This document shows positions 1 through 9,067 of a DNA stretch of 46,677 bases, piece after piece. How positions within the stretch are numbered: the first letter of the stretch is position 1; each line of letters opens with the position of its first letter. The notes under the pieces were generated by a model that saw only the letters and a program-made list of their open reading frames with translations, searched no databases and was not told the origin of the DNA. The position numbers and the translations under genes were made by a program. Source of the DNA: Lachnospiraceae bacterium (GTDB lineage Bacteria > Bacillota > Clostridia > Lachnospirales > Lachnospiraceae); the NCBI GenBank assembly GCA_016284175.1, contig JAEEOJ010000116.1:1-46677 (forward strand), written 5' to 3'.

Positions 1-1
1 A

Positions 2-784
2 TTCGAAACACTCCTTGGCAATATTGTATCGGGACTTTTCAACGATATGAAAATCAGTGCCAGAGAAATAGCGCAGATCGGTCAGTATTCCGAAAACATT
101 TATTTCGGAAAACCTTCGGGATTGATGGATCAGACAGCCTGCTCGGTAGGCGGATTTGTGTATATTGATTTTTCAAATCCCGCAGATCCCGTAATTGAAA
201 AAATAGATTCCGATTTGTCGGATTATTCGATATGCATCACGGATACAAAGAGTGTGAGCGGCGACCAGAGTACCGAATACGCTTTGATTATTTCCGAAAT
301 GAAAAGCGTTGCGAACGAACTCGGCAAAGAGTTTTTAAACGATGTCGACAAGGCTGAGTTTGAAGAAAAGATGCATTCGCTTCGCGAAAAATGTTCCGAC
401 CGTGCAATTCTTCGTGCAATGCATTTCTTTGCAGAGAACGAAAGAGTCGGACAGGTTTTAAAAGCATTAAAAAACAAAGACACGGATTTGTTTATCAAAA
501 ACGAAAACGAGTCCGGCAATTCTTCTTTTATGTACCTTCAGAATGTCAGCTCGCCGATTGAGTACTTAAAGCAGGATTTATCATTAGCACTTGCGGTAAG
601 CGAAAACATTCTTGAAAAAGACGAAGCGTGCAGAATTCATGCGTCCGGATTTTCGGGTGTGATGGAAGCATTCGTTAAAAACGAAAATGTTGAAAAGTAC
701 AAAGCACGCCTGGAAGAAGTATTCCCCGACTGCCTCTGCAGCGTGGTTAAAATCAGAAAAGAAGGCGGTATTCGCGTCATCTGA
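2..784 (+). CDS. galK: Galactokinase, 5'-truncated by window edge
   Basis: C-terminal part of a GHMP-family galactokinase, which phosphorylates galactose to galactose-1-phosphate with ATP in the Leloir pathway (cytoplasm). The frame is open from base 2 (reading FETLLGNIVSGLF), so the true start lies outside the window. Visible family features are the segment EIAQIGQYSENIYFGKPSGLMDQ, in which the E..Y.G...G.MDQ pattern and its aspartate are typical of galactokinases, and the C-terminal GHMP motif around RIHASGFSG. An internal Met at base 47 is not a plausible start because homology continues upstream of it. Only the N-terminal sugar-binding part and the ATP-binding motif are missing. The K+ channel gene follows 14 bp later and is probably co-transcribed. 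Confidence 0.88.
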   Translation, partial: FETLLGNIVSGLFNDMKISAREIAQIGQYSENIYFGKPSGLMDQTACSVGGFVYIDFSNPADPVIEKIDSDLSDYSICITDTKSVSGDQSTEYALIISEMKSVANELGKEFLNDVDKAEFEEKMHSLREKCSDRAILRAMHFFAENERVGQVLKALKNKDTDLFIKNENESGNSSFMYLQNVSSPIEYLKQDLSLALAVSENILEKDEACRIHASGFSGVMEAFVKNENVEKYKARLEEVFPDCLCSVVKIRKEGGIRVI

Positions 785-798
785 TTTAAGGAGAATTA

Positions 799-1956
799 AT
801 GACAAAATTTCGTAAAAGACTTTTTGAAATAGTACAGATAGGAGCGGCGAAAGATCTCTTGAGCCGTTCTTTTGATGTGATTATTTCCATCATTATCGTA
901 CTTAATATCGTGGTTACTTTCCTGGCAACATTCAAAGAACTTAACGGAATCATGAATGTTTTAAAAGGTATTGAACTGGCGACAATCATCTTTTTTACGA
1001 TTGAATATATTGCCAGACTCATAACCGCGGATTTCTTGTATCCTAACAAGACAAAAGGAAAAGCTGTACTCGCATTCATATTTTCGTTTTACGGAATCAT
1101 AGATTTTTTAAGCTGCTTCCCTTATTACATGCCTTTTACGACTCCGACGGGACTTGCGGTACTGCGTCTTTTCAGAGTGTTCAGAATCTTCAGGCTCTTT
1201 AAAATCAATTCGCAGTTTGACGCGTTTAACATTATAGTGAATGTTTTAAACGAGCGTAAAAAACAGCTTATTTCTTCGGTTGTGCTGATCTTAATGTTGA
1301 TGCTGTCGGCTTCGATGTTAATGTACGGCGTGGAGCATGAAGCGCAGCCCGAAGTATTCGAGAATGCGCTCTCCGGCTTCTGGTGGTCGATGGCGACTGT
1401 CTTTACGATAGGCTACGGAGACATTTACCCCGTCACGTTTATGGGAAAATTTTTGGCGTTGATAATATCCTTCCTGGGCGTCGGAATTGTGGCGATTCCC
1501 ACAGGTATTATTTCCGCAGGCTTCGTTGAACAGTTCTCGCAGATAAACAGATTCAAGGGCCACGGAGGCGGACATGAGCTTGAGTTTATCACGGGCGTAT
1601 TAAACGAAAGCCACGCCTGGTGCGATAAGGAAATAAAAGATATCGTCATACCGCCGCAGGCACTGATTGTAGCGATTGTAAGAAACGGTGAGAATATGAC
1701 TCCGGCGCAGAATATGGTATTAAAATCCGGCGATACTGTTGTTCTTGCGACGAACAATCACCGAGACGACGATATTAACCTAAACGAAATGACGGTGTTT
1801 GAGGGCGATAAATGGATAGGCAAGGAAATAAGCAATTTAAATCTTTCGGCCACCGAAAAGATAGTCATGATTAAGAGAGGCAATAAAACCATCATTCCTT
1901 CGGGCAATACCGTGATCAAGAAAAACGATGCGCTGGTTATGTACCATATGGATTAG
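799..1956 (+). CDS. Voltage-gated potassium channel with C-terminal RCK/TrkA-C domain
   Basis: 385-aa ion channel of the six-helix Kv type. Several hydrophobic segments fill residues 20-240. An S4-like helix at about residues 122-142 has arginines every third position (RLFRVFRIFRLFK). The pore filter reads TIGYGD at about residues 203-208, diagnostic of K+ selectivity. The C-terminal ~130 residues form a soluble regulatory region with two TrkA-C-like stretches (one has MVLKSGDTVVLA, the other ends KKNDALVMY). It probably gates K+ flux in the inner membrane in response to voltage and a cytoplasmic ligand. The start is chosen because AAGGAG lies 7 nt upstream. An intrinsic terminator follows the gene. 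Confidence 0.9.
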   Translation: MTKFRKRLFEIVQIGAAKDLLSRSFDVIISIIIVLNIVVTFLATFKELNGIMNVLKGIELATIIFFTIEYIARLITADFLYPNKTKGKAVLAFIFSFYGIIDFLSCFPYYMPFTTPTGLAVLRLFRVFRIFRLFKINSQFDAFNIIVNVLNERKKQLISSVVLILMLMLSASMLMYGVEHEAQPEVFENALSGFWWSMATVFTIGYGDIYPVTFMGKFLALIISFLGVGIVAIPTGIISAGFVEQFSQINRFKGHGGGHELEFITGVLNESHAWCDKEIKDIVIPPQALIVAIVRNGENMTPAQNMVLKSGDTVVLATNNHRDDDINLNEMTVFEGDKWIGKEISNLNLSATEKIVMIKRGNKTIIPSGNTVIKKNDALVMYHMD

Positions 1957-1980
1957 CAAACGAAAAATCATAAAAGAAAT

Positions 1981-2026
1981 AAAAGTGTGGATGTCGGAAA
2001 GATAAGAACGGCATTCACACTTTTTT
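1981..2026 (+). terminator. Intrinsic terminator after the K+ channel gene
   Basis: Arms AAAAGTGTGGATGTC (1981-1995) and GGCATTCACACTTTT (2010-2024) pair over 15 positions with G-T wobbles. A run of T at 2021-2026 follows. It separates the galK/channel unit from the promoter of the next operon. Confidence 0.75.
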
Positions 2027-2071
2027 AGAATCGGTTCTAGAAAAACAATATAATCAAATATTGTACTTTGA

Positions 2072-2100
2072 TTGATAAAATACACTATATATGGTAAAAT
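2072..2100 (+). promoter_or_regulatory. Sigma-A-type promoter of the trans-sulfuration/dapF/murE operon
   Basis: TTGATA at 2072-2077, a 17-bp spacer, and TAAAAT at 2095-2100. The start codon at 2132 is preceded by AAGGAGG. No S-box or T-box-like leader is visible in the short 5' region. Confidence 0.65.
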
Positions 2101-2131
2101 AACCCTGTATATATGATTATAAGGAGGCACT

Positions 2132-3316
2132 ATGGAAAAAGTAGAAAATTATTATGCCGATTATGATAAAAAAGAGAATCTTTCGTTTGACAGCAAGGTA
2201 GTTCACGGAGCACTCGGATGCGACCCCATCAGCGGCGCCGTAAGTTTTCCGATTTTCCAGTCTGCCACTTTCAGACACAGAGATTTCGGGGTTTCCACGG
2301 GATATGATTATTCCAGACTTCAGAATCCCACGAGACAGGAACTTGAACGAACAATGGCTATCCTCGAGGAAGGCGTTGAAGCATTTGCATTTACTTCCGG
2401 CCAGGCAGCCAGCATGTCCGTATTTGATTATTTAAAGCGCGGTGAGCATTGTCTTTTATGCGACGATTTGTACGGCGGTACACACAGAATCGTCGAAGAT
2501 ATTTTCAGAGTAAACGGAATCGAGATTTCTTATGTCGATATGTTTGATCTTGAGAATGTCAAAAAGGCGATTCAGCCTAATACCAAGATGGTTTTCCTTG
2601 AGACTCCGACCAACCCCATGATGAAGGTCGGCGACATCAAGGGCATTGCAAAGATAGCTCACGCCGCAGGCGCACTCTTTGTCGTAGACAACACATTTAT
2701 GACACCGTATTTCCAGAGACCTTTGACGCTCGGTGCAGATATAGTCGTTCACAGCGGTACAAAGTATCTCTGCGGTCACAACGATGTTGTGGCAGGTATG
2801 GTTGTTATTAAAGATGAAGCGCTTTCGCATCATTTCCACATCCAGTTAAAGAGCCTCGGTTCGGGTCTCGGACCCATGGACAGCTGGCTTATTATAAGAG
2901 GAATCAAAACGCTTTCCTTAAGAATGAAAAAGCATAACGAAAATGCGAAGATTGTAGCCGAGTGGTTAAGAAACCATCCCAAGGTAAAGAAAGTTTACTA
3001 TGTAGGCTTTGAAGATCATCCCGGATATGAAATGAACCTTTCACAGGCTTCGGGCTTCGGCGGAATGATTTCGTTCGAACTCGACAGCGAGGAGAGCGCA
3101 AGAAAGCTTTTATCCAACGTAAAGATGGTTCTCTTTGCTGAGAGCCTCGGCGGAACCGAAACGCTTGTCACATATCCTATTACACAGACTCACGAAGATG
3201 TTCCCGATGACATCAGAAGAGCACTCGGAATCAACGAAGCATTTATAAGAATCTCTGTCGGAATCGAAGATCCGCAAGATATCATCGATGACCTTGAACA
3301 GGCCTTAAACTCATAA
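2132..3316 (+). CDS. PLP-dependent trans-sulfuration enzyme (Cys/Met metabolism family)
   Basis: 394-aa fold-type I PLP enzyme of the Cys/Met metabolism family (cystathionine gamma-synthase, beta-lyase, gamma-lyase, O-acetylhomoserine sulfhydrylase). Features seen are YDYSRLQNPTRQELE near the N-terminus, TSGQAA for the phosphate cup, FLETPTNPMMKV, VVDNTFMTPYFQRP with the PLP-binding aspartate, and the Schiff-base lysine K211 in HSGTKYLCGH. The exact substrate cannot be read from the sequence, since family members differ at few positions. Other sulfur genes occur in the window (cysE, metK), so a role in cysteine/methionine interconversion is likely. It is the first gene of an operon with dapF, 21 bp downstream. 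Confidence 0.88.
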   Translation: MEKVENYYADYDKKENLSFDSKVVHGALGCDPISGAVSFPIFQSATFRHRDFGVSTGYDYSRLQNPTRQELERTMAILEEGVEAFAFTSGQAASMSVFDYLKRGEHCLLCDDLYGGTHRIVEDIFRVNGIEISYVDMFDLENVKKAIQPNTKMVFLETPTNPMMKVGDIKGIAKIAHAAGALFVVDNTFMTPYFQRPLTLGADIVVHSGTKYLCGHNDVVAGMVVIKDEALSHHFHIQLKSLGSGLGPMDSWLIIRGIKTLSLRMKKHNENAKIVAEWLRNHPKVKKVYYVGFEDHPGYEMNLSQASGFGGMISFELDSEESARKLLSNVKMVLFAESLGGTETLVTYPITQTHEDVPDDIRRALGINEAFIRISVGIEDPQDIIDDLEQALNS

Positions 3317-3337
3317 AAGACAAAACAGAGGTGTTTA

Positions 3338-4192
3338 ATGAAAATACCGTTTACAAAAATGGAGGCTTTCGGCAACGATTACGTATATGTAAACGTGGCC
3401 GGACTGCCGGATATGAACTGGAATGAAGTGGCGATTCAGATTTCTGATCGCCATTTTGGCGTTGGTGGGGACGGTCTTGTACTCGTCTGTCCGTCCGATG
3501 CGGCTGACTTTAAAATGAGAATATTCGATCCCGACGGAACCGAGGCCGAGATGTGCGGAAATGCCGTAAGAAGCGTGGCAATGTTTGCATATTACCACAA
3601 ACTGACGGATAAAACCGAATTAAAAATCGAAACCCTCGGCGGAATTAAAAACCTTTATCTGACCATTGAAGATGGAGAGGTTAAGAATATCGAAGCGGAA
3701 ATCGGAGAGCCGATTTTTAAACCCGAATTGATTCCCGTGGACTTTGAAAAAGAAGAGTTCTTTAACGAGAGTGTTAAGGTTAATGCCGGCGGCAGAATAA
3801 TGAATGTCAGAATGTCCTCACTTTCATGGGGCAATCCGCATACCGTGATTTTTACGGACGATCTGGAAAACCTGGATATCGAAACCATCGGACCGGCGAT
3901 AGAGACACATCCTCTTTTTACGAAGAGAACCAACGTGACTTTTGCGCGTGTCGTTGACAGAAAAAACATTCAGATTCGCGAATGGGAGCGAGGCTGCGGA
4001 GAGACCATAGGCTGCGGCACGGGCTGTTGTACGGCACTTGTATTCGCAAACCGACTTGGACTTTGCGACAGGGAAGCGACAGTAATGCAGATAGGCGGAC
4101 CGCTTGAAGTAAAATGGGACGAAAAAGGACTGGTTCACATGAAAGGTCCGAGTCACGTCGTTTTTGAAGGGGAATACATTTATGAAAATTGA
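3338..4192 (+). CDS. dapF: Diaminopimelate epimerase
   Basis: 284-aa cofactor-independent racemase that converts LL-diaminopimelate to meso-diaminopimelate for lysine and peptidoglycan synthesis. The two catalytic cysteines are present: Cys73 in AEMCGNAVRS and Cys226 in TIGCGTGCCTA. The N-terminal KMEAFGNDYVYV and GGDGLVLV motifs are also typical, and the length matches the family. A weak GAGGTG ribosome-binding site precedes the ATG. The last 11 bases overlap the start of murE, implying translational coupling. The product of DapF is the amino acid MurE is expected to use. Confidence 0.95.
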   Translation: MKIPFTKMEAFGNDYVYVNVAGLPDMNWNEVAIQISDRHFGVGGDGLVLVCPSDAADFKMRIFDPDGTEAEMCGNAVRSVAMFAYYHKLTDKTELKIETLGGIKNLYLTIEDGEVKNIEAEIGEPIFKPELIPVDFEKEEFFNESVKVNAGGRIMNVRMSSLSWGNPHTVIFTDDLENLDIETIGPAIETHPLFTKRTNVTFARVVDRKNIQIREWERGCGETIGCGTGCCTALVFANRLGLCDREATVMQIGGPLEVKWDEKGLVHMKGPSHVVFEGEYIYEN

Positions 4193-5642
4193 GAAACTGA
4201 TGCAAGGAATTCTTTATGAAGTCCTTTCCGGAACACTTGATAAAGAAATAAAAGATGTCGTTTACGATTCAAGAAAAGTTACGGACGGCAGTGCGTTTGT
4301 ATGCCTCACAGGTTTTAATACCGACGGACATGCATACATTGATTCCGCACTTGAAAAAGGCGCTACACTTATTGTAGTCGAAAAAGATGTTGATGTAAAA
4401 AAAGATGGTGTTACCGTTTTAAAGGTTGTTAATTCAAGAGTTGCATTATCCAAAATTGCAGCAAACTTCTTTGACAATCCCGCGGACAAACTCGTTATTG
4501 TCGGTGTGACCGGAACCAAAGGTAAAACCACTACCACGCATATGTGCAAGAGCATCATGGAAGTATCCGGCGTTAAGGTCGGAATGATTGGTACCATAGG
4601 CGCATATGTGGGAAACGAATATATCGAGACGAAGAACACCACGCCCGAATCCTTCGAGATTCAGGGACTCTTTAAAAAGATGGCCGATGCAGGCTGCAAG
4701 GTAGTATTCATGGAAGTTTCCTCGCAGGCCGTAAAGCTTGACAGAATTGCAGGCATTCATTTTGCAATCGGAGCTTTTACGAATCTTTCACCCGACCATA
4801 TCGGACCGGGCGAACATGAAGATTTCGAAGAATACAAAAACTGCAAAAAGGCATTCTTTAAGCAGGTAGAAACCGCAGTCATCAACGTGGATGACGAATA
4901 CGGTTTAGAGATGGCAGAATATTCTCCGAACTTAAGAACCGTTTCCGTAAAAGGCGAAGCATATCTTTACGCAACCGACATTAAGAACACCTGGGAAGAC
5001 GATATCATCGGCGTTTCGTTCCTTATGCACGGCGATGTAAATAAAGACATCACAATCGGAATTCCCGGCATCCACAATGTCGACAATGCACTTATCGCGG
5101 CTGAGGTTACACATCTTTTAGGAGCGGATGACAGCGACATTGTAAACGGCCTTATAAACATTCATATCAAGGGCAGAACACAACTCGTAAAAGAAGCGCT
5201 GCCTAAAGGCACATTTATCATTGATTACGCACACAATGCGATTTCAACAGAGAGCGTTCTGTCTACCCTTCGTGCTTACAATCCGAAGAAGCTCACAGTT
5301 CTTTTCGGAGGCGGCGGAAACAAGCCTGTGGCAAGACGTCACGATATGGGTGAAGCAGCATCAAAGTATGCAGACTATATCATTCTGACCGAGGACAATC
5401 CGAGATTTGAAGAGATTGACGATATCAACAAATCAATCATCGAGGGCATAAAAGAGCATGACTGCCCTTATGAAGTGATTTATGATCGAAAGGAAGCCAT
5501 AGAGCATCTTTTAGATATTTCAAAGCCCGGCGAAATCGTTGCGCTAATCGGTAAAGGCCACGAGACCTATCAGGAAGTAAAGGGTGTAAAGAGACACTTT
5601 TCCGAAGAAGAAGTTATCAAAGAATATATGAAAAACCATTAA
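4182..5642 (+). CDS. murE: UDP-N-acetylmuramoyl-tripeptide synthetase, meso-DAP type
   Basis: 486-aa Mur ligase that adds the third residue to the UDP-MurNAc-dipeptide. The ATP loop GVTGTKGKTT spans residues 108-117 and TTPESFEIQ lies in the central domain. EVSSQAVKLDRI and the C-terminal DNPR (405-408) follow. In characterised MurE enzymes DNPR selects meso-diaminopimelate over lysine, which fits the dapF gene directly upstream. The ATG at 4182 is chosen because GAAGGGGA sits 8 nt before it. An upstream TTG at 4164 would lie inside dapF without a ribosome-binding site. The small SGNH hydrolase gene starts 10 bp after the stop. Confidence 0.93.
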   Translation: MKIEKLMQGILYEVLSGTLDKEIKDVVYDSRKVTDGSAFVCLTGFNTDGHAYIDSALEKGATLIVVEKDVDVKKDGVTVLKVVNSRVALSKIAANFFDNPADKLVIVGVTGTKGKTTTTHMCKSIMEVSGVKVGMIGTIGAYVGNEYIETKNTTPESFEIQGLFKKMADAGCKVVFMEVSSQAVKLDRIAGIHFAIGAFTNLSPDHIGPGEHEDFEEYKNCKKAFFKQVETAVINVDDEYGLEMAEYSPNLRTVSVKGEAYLYATDIKNTWEDDIIGVSFLMHGDVNKDITIGIPGIHNVDNALIAAEVTHLLGADDSDIVNGLINIHIKGRTQLVKEALPKGTFIIDYAHNAISTESVLSTLRAYNPKKLTVLFGGGGNKPVARRHDMGEAASKYADYIILTEDNPRFEEIDDINKSIIEGIKEHDCPYEVIYDRKEAIEHLLDISKPGEIVALIGKGHETYQEVKGVKRHFSEEEVIKEYMKNH

Positions 5643-5652
5643 GGAAAAATCA

Positions 5653-6507
5653 GTGAAGAAGAAAAAAACGGTATTTTTAATTTCATTTATTGTTTTTGTT
5701 CTGCTTTTTGCAGTACTTGCCATTTTTGTGGTCCCGAGGAAGAAATATACTTTTCCTTTGTACGAAAACAAGCTTAATATTGCGATTGTAGGAGACAGTT
5801 TATTCTGCAATAATAACGGCGAAAGAAATCTGGCAGAAATCCTTGAGAGCAAGCTTGACTGTGAAATGTTAAACTGCTCCATCGGCGGAACCTGTGCATC
5901 CAAATTAAATGACGGCGGCGAGCCGGATTATTATTCCGACAAGCTTTGTTTTTACAATATTTCAAACATTATCTGCACAGGCAACAAAGCTTCGGTATCG
6001 GATAATGTAAGGAGATTATCAGCAGCCATTAACGATGGTTTCCAGAAGGCAAAACTATTGGCAGGAACGAATTTTGACAAAGAGGAAATACTGATTGTCA
6101 ACTACGGTGTCAACGATGCGCATTTGAGAGTACCTGCGGTTTCAAATGACAAATATGATGAATTCACATATGCCGGTGCGATCAGATGCGGTATTGATAG
6201 AATCGTTCACGAATATCCCGATTTAAAGATCGTTCTTCCCGAAGTTACTTATTCGACGCTGATTTACTATGGCGAGAGAGATGATTATTTCGATCAGGTT
6301 ACTGAAGAATACAGAACCGCATACAATGCAGAACTTAAAAAATTAGCGGACGAATACGAAAATGTATACTACTTTGATTTCAGCGAAAGCAATGAAATAA
6401 ATAAAGATAATTACGATCAGTACTTAAGCGACGGAATTCATTTAAACGATGCGGGAAAGGAAGTTTATTCTTCCGCACTTGCTGATTTTATCGGAGAAAT
6501 TAACTGA
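5653..6507 (+). CDS. Membrane-anchored SGNH/GDSL hydrolase
   Basis: 284-aa protein with a single N-terminal transmembrane segment (about residues 6-28) and an extracytoplasmic SGNH-hydrolase domain. The four catalytic blocks are visible: GDSLF (nucleophile Ser), SIGGT (oxyanion Gly), YGVND (Asn) and DGIHLND (Asp/His pair). The enzymes are esterases or acetylhydrolases. Because it is anchored outside the cell and follows murE, a wall- or polysaccharide-O-acetyl esterase is a reasonable guess but not shown. The start is GTG with AAGGAAAAA just upstream. Its TGA overlaps the next ATG by one base, so the following membrane protein is translationally coupled. Confidence 0.82.
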   Translation: MKKKKTVFLISFIVFVLLFAVLAIFVVPRKKYTFPLYENKLNIAIVGDSLFCNNNGERNLAEILESKLDCEMLNCSIGGTCASKLNDGGEPDYYSDKLCFYNISNIICTGNKASVSDNVRRLSAAINDGFQKAKLLAGTNFDKEEILIVNYGVNDAHLRVPAVSNDKYDEFTYAGAIRCGIDRIVHEYPDLKIVLPEVTYSTLIYYGERDDYFDQVTEEYRTAYNAELKKLADEYENVYYFDFSESNEINKDNYDQYLSDGIHLNDAGKEVYSSALADFIGEIN

Positions 6508-7841
6508 TGGATAAAAAGACTAAAACCAAAAACTTTTTAGAATATTTAAATACCGCAGGCATTGCTGCTTTCTGTGCGCTTACACTCGTTCAGACTGTCT
6601 TTGCACTTTCCTGGCTAGCTAAAAATATCTTTGCTCCTAAGAACGGAAAGGAATTTTATTTCCACTACAAGGAAACAGGAAGTTTCGTTCTTATGGCAGC
6701 AGTGGTTTTCATTCTTACTATGACCATTGTTAAAAAGGTTGCGGGAAGTAAGACAAAGTTTTTCTGTTACGGTACGGTTGTTTTATATGTAATGACGCTT
6801 CCTACGGTTTTAAGTGTCAACTTCAATGCAACACTTTATGCTATTTGCGTATCACTTCTGATGCTCTTGGTGTTCTTTGCATTAAGATACTTTTATGGTG
6901 ATCATACCAGAAGACTTTGGTGTCTTATCGGCATATTTGCGCTCCTTGTGGTTTTATCCTACTTAAACAGAGGTGCATTCTGGATCGGTGTGTTCATTAC
7001 CTTTTTGTTCCTTACAATTACACTTATCAGAAATATCGGAATTAAGGGCAGAAACATGGCAGATAAGTCCTGGAGAAATACGCTTCTTCTTTTCTGCATA
7101 CTTGTGATAATAATGCTGATGCCTCAGTATTTTACATACAACAATATCAACCACACGCTTTATCATCAGCCCACAAAAGAGCAGATTGCTGCGAGAGTGA
7201 TTATTCCTTACCTTGATTACGAAAAGGATGAAAGGAACGAAGAGTATCTTTTAGGAGTAATAAGAAATGCCGATTACGATTCGGGCCATTCCTACAGAAA
7301 CTTCAAGAAGATTATCCACAGATACGAAGAAGATAAACTCGATATGGATGTTATCTGGGGAAATCTTTACAAAAATGCTTATTACAGATACAAAAAGACA
7401 ATTGCCAAGAGATATGTAAGAGATGTGGTAAGAGGCCTGCTTGCACCTGTTCTGGTGGAGAGTGAAATGAAGTCGGAAACCCTGGTAACACATCACGGCT
7501 ACTACTATGCGGCGTTTGAAGAGAACTGTCCGAAATTGGCTGATTCATATTTCAGTTTCGGACTGAAAGGCCTTTTTGTAACAGCGCTTATTATTTTAGG
7601 CCAGGCTCTGGTTGCGGCAGTTATCAGAATATCCGCCATCAAGCAGGAATTAAAGCCCGAGGAAGGCAAGCATAAAAAAATAGAGGCAGTAGTTTTGGTA
7701 CTCTGCCTCGGTATTTCATGGACTGTTGTTCAGACGCTGTTTGCACTTGAAGGAACTTCCTTTGTATCCAGCATCGGTTCAACGATTATATGGGTTCTGC
7801 TTTCATCATTTATCTGGTTTAATAACAAAGAGAAAAACTAA
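6507..7841 (+). CDS. Polytopic membrane protein of unknown function
   Basis: 444-aa protein with about nine to ten hydrophobic segments and a soluble stretch of roughly 110 residues (about 225-335) before the last two or three helices. That architecture resembles lipid-linked GT-C glycosyltransferases or polysaccharide polymerases. I see no diagnostic motif, so the function is left open. It is coupled to the SGNH hydrolase gene by an ATGA-type overlap, suggesting a joint role in modifying an envelope polymer. Its stop codon overlaps the stop codon of the convergent SGNH-like gene by 4 bp. Confidence 0.65.
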   Translation: MDKKTKTKNFLEYLNTAGIAAFCALTLVQTVFALSWLAKNIFAPKNGKEFYFHYKETGSFVLMAAVVFILTMTIVKKVAGSKTKFFCYGTVVLYVMTLPTVLSVNFNATLYAICVSLLMLLVFFALRYFYGDHTRRLWCLIGIFALLVVLSYLNRGAFWIGVFITFLFLTITLIRNIGIKGRNMADKSWRNTLLLFCILVIIMLMPQYFTYNNINHTLYHQPTKEQIAARVIIPYLDYEKDERNEEYLLGVIRNADYDSGHSYRNFKKIIHRYEEDKLDMDVIWGNLYKNAYYRYKKTIAKRYVRDVVRGLLAPVLVESEMKSETLVTHHGYYYAAFEENCPKLADSYFSFGLKGLFVTALIILGQALVAAVIRISAIKQELKPEEGKHKKIEAVVLVLCLGISWTVVQTLFALEGTSFVSSIGSTIIWVLLSSFIWFNNKEKN

Positions 7842-8914
7842 AGTCTTTCTTTCAGGATATAAACGAGACGGTCCGCAATCATTTTGCGGGCCTTTTCTTT
7901 TAGGGTGATTCCGTCATCTTCGAGATAATGCTTTCCGTTATCTTCGTTTATCAGAACGCCGTTGTACAAATCAACGTATGATATTGCATAGTAATTGTTG
8001 ATTGTATATCTTGCGCAGTAAATGTATTCGCCTATTGTTCCATAGCCTGTATCATATTTTGCACTTGAAACCAGCTTGCCTTTTTCGTCTGTTGCATAAC
8101 AGAAAATGGGAGATACAAATACAATCTGTGTATTGGGATTGATTTTGTTTATAGTGTCACAGAGAACATAAAGAGCACCTAACTCTGTAGCTACGTTCTC
8201 TGTCTGTGCACTGTCGGGATTGTCGATATTGTAATTGATTGGTTTCTTTCCGTATAAATAATCATGTCCGTCGTAGCAGAGCATAATTACTTCCACGTTT
8301 TTAAAATCAATGCCGTTAAGAACATCAATAACTTCTTTGTATCTGTCCAGATCATACTTTGACGAATCAAGGTGAGCAAGAGCTGTGTTCTGCTTGCTGA
8401 AGTCTTTTTGGATTGTATTGAGCATGAGCCAGAACAGAGTAAAGTAATCCTCGGGACATTCTTCGGGAGATGCTTCGCTTTCGTTAAAACTTACCATGTA
8501 GGAACCCGGAAGGCAGCAGTCGTATAATTTAACTTTGTCGCTTTCGACTTCCTTCTTAAACATATCCATGATGCTTTCGCCCTTGTCGCTTCCGTCACGG
8601 AAGGTATCGTTTCCGAAAATAACCACATCGGTTGTTCCGTCGTAAGATTCCTTGTCAAGCTGTTCGGGCGGCCAGAGAATAACATTGTCAAGAGTATCAA
8701 GTTTGATACGCTCATAGTCCTCGGCGGTCATTACATATTTAACGCCCTTATTCCAGATAGCTATACGGGCAACTATAGCTATTACGCATATTACAAGAAT
8801 CAGCGCAATACCCCAGCCTATAATACGGGGGTAGTTGGGGACTCTTCTTTTACCGGAGCCGCCCTTTTTATTACCGGCGGGTCTTTTATGATTTGATTTA
8901 TTTGTATTCTGCAT
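7838..8914 (-). CDS. Membrane-anchored SGNH-like protein lacking catalytic residues
   Basis: 358-aa protein with a short basic cytoplasmic tail, a transmembrane helix at about residues 32-54 and an extracellular domain that follows the SGNH layout. The expected GDS block reads GNDTF and the Asn block reads YDGHDY. The last block reads DGITLKE in place of DGIHLND, so nucleophile, Asn and His are all replaced. I infer a pseudoenzyme or a strongly divergent enzyme, possibly a partner of the active SGNH protein at 5653-6507. The ATG at 8914 has TGGAG 8 nt upstream; the GTG at 8944 has no ribosome-binding site. Confidence 0.65.
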   Translation of the reverse strand: MQNTNKSNHKRPAGNKKGGSGKRRVPNYPRIIGWGIALILVICVIAIVARIAIWNKGVKYVMTAEDYERIKLDTLDNVILWPPEQLDKESYDGTTDVVIFGNDTFRDGSDKGESIMDMFKKEVESDKVKLYDCCLPGSYMVSFNESEASPEECPEDYFTLFWLMLNTIQKDFSKQNTALAHLDSSKYDLDRYKEVIDVLNGIDFKNVEVIMLCYDGHDYLYGKKPINYNIDNPDSAQTENVATELGALYVLCDTINKINPNTQIVFVSPIFCYATDEKGKLVSSAKYDTGYGTIGEYIYCARYTINNYYAISYVDLYNGVLINEDNGKHYLEDDGITLKEKARKMIADRLVYILKERL

Positions 8915-9008
8915 ATTTTTTACTCCATTAAATCCATAAGCCACAACTGTTCAGGTTAAACATTATATTACATTATATTGTGGATAATTGCAAACAAGCG
9001 GGCATATG

Positions 9009-9037
9009 TTGAATAATAGGACAAATTGTGGTAATAT
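9009..9037 (+). promoter_or_regulatory. Promoter of the GH25 lysozyme gene
   Basis: TTGAAT at 9009-9014, a 17-bp spacer, and TAATAT at 9032-9037. A TG one base upstream of the -10 box makes it an extended -10. The ribosome-binding site GAGGTG (9058-9063) precedes the ATG at 9068. Confidence 0.7.
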
Positions 9038-9067
9038 GAACTTTGTATGGGGTCAGTGAGGTGACAA

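Noticed and set aside
1318-1757. Minus-strand frames within the K+ channel gene
   Set aside because: Shadows of a strongly supported gene.
2101-2131. Possible S-box or T-box leader before the trans-sulfuration gene
   Set aside because: Only about 25 nt lie between the predicted transcription start and the start codon, too short for either element.
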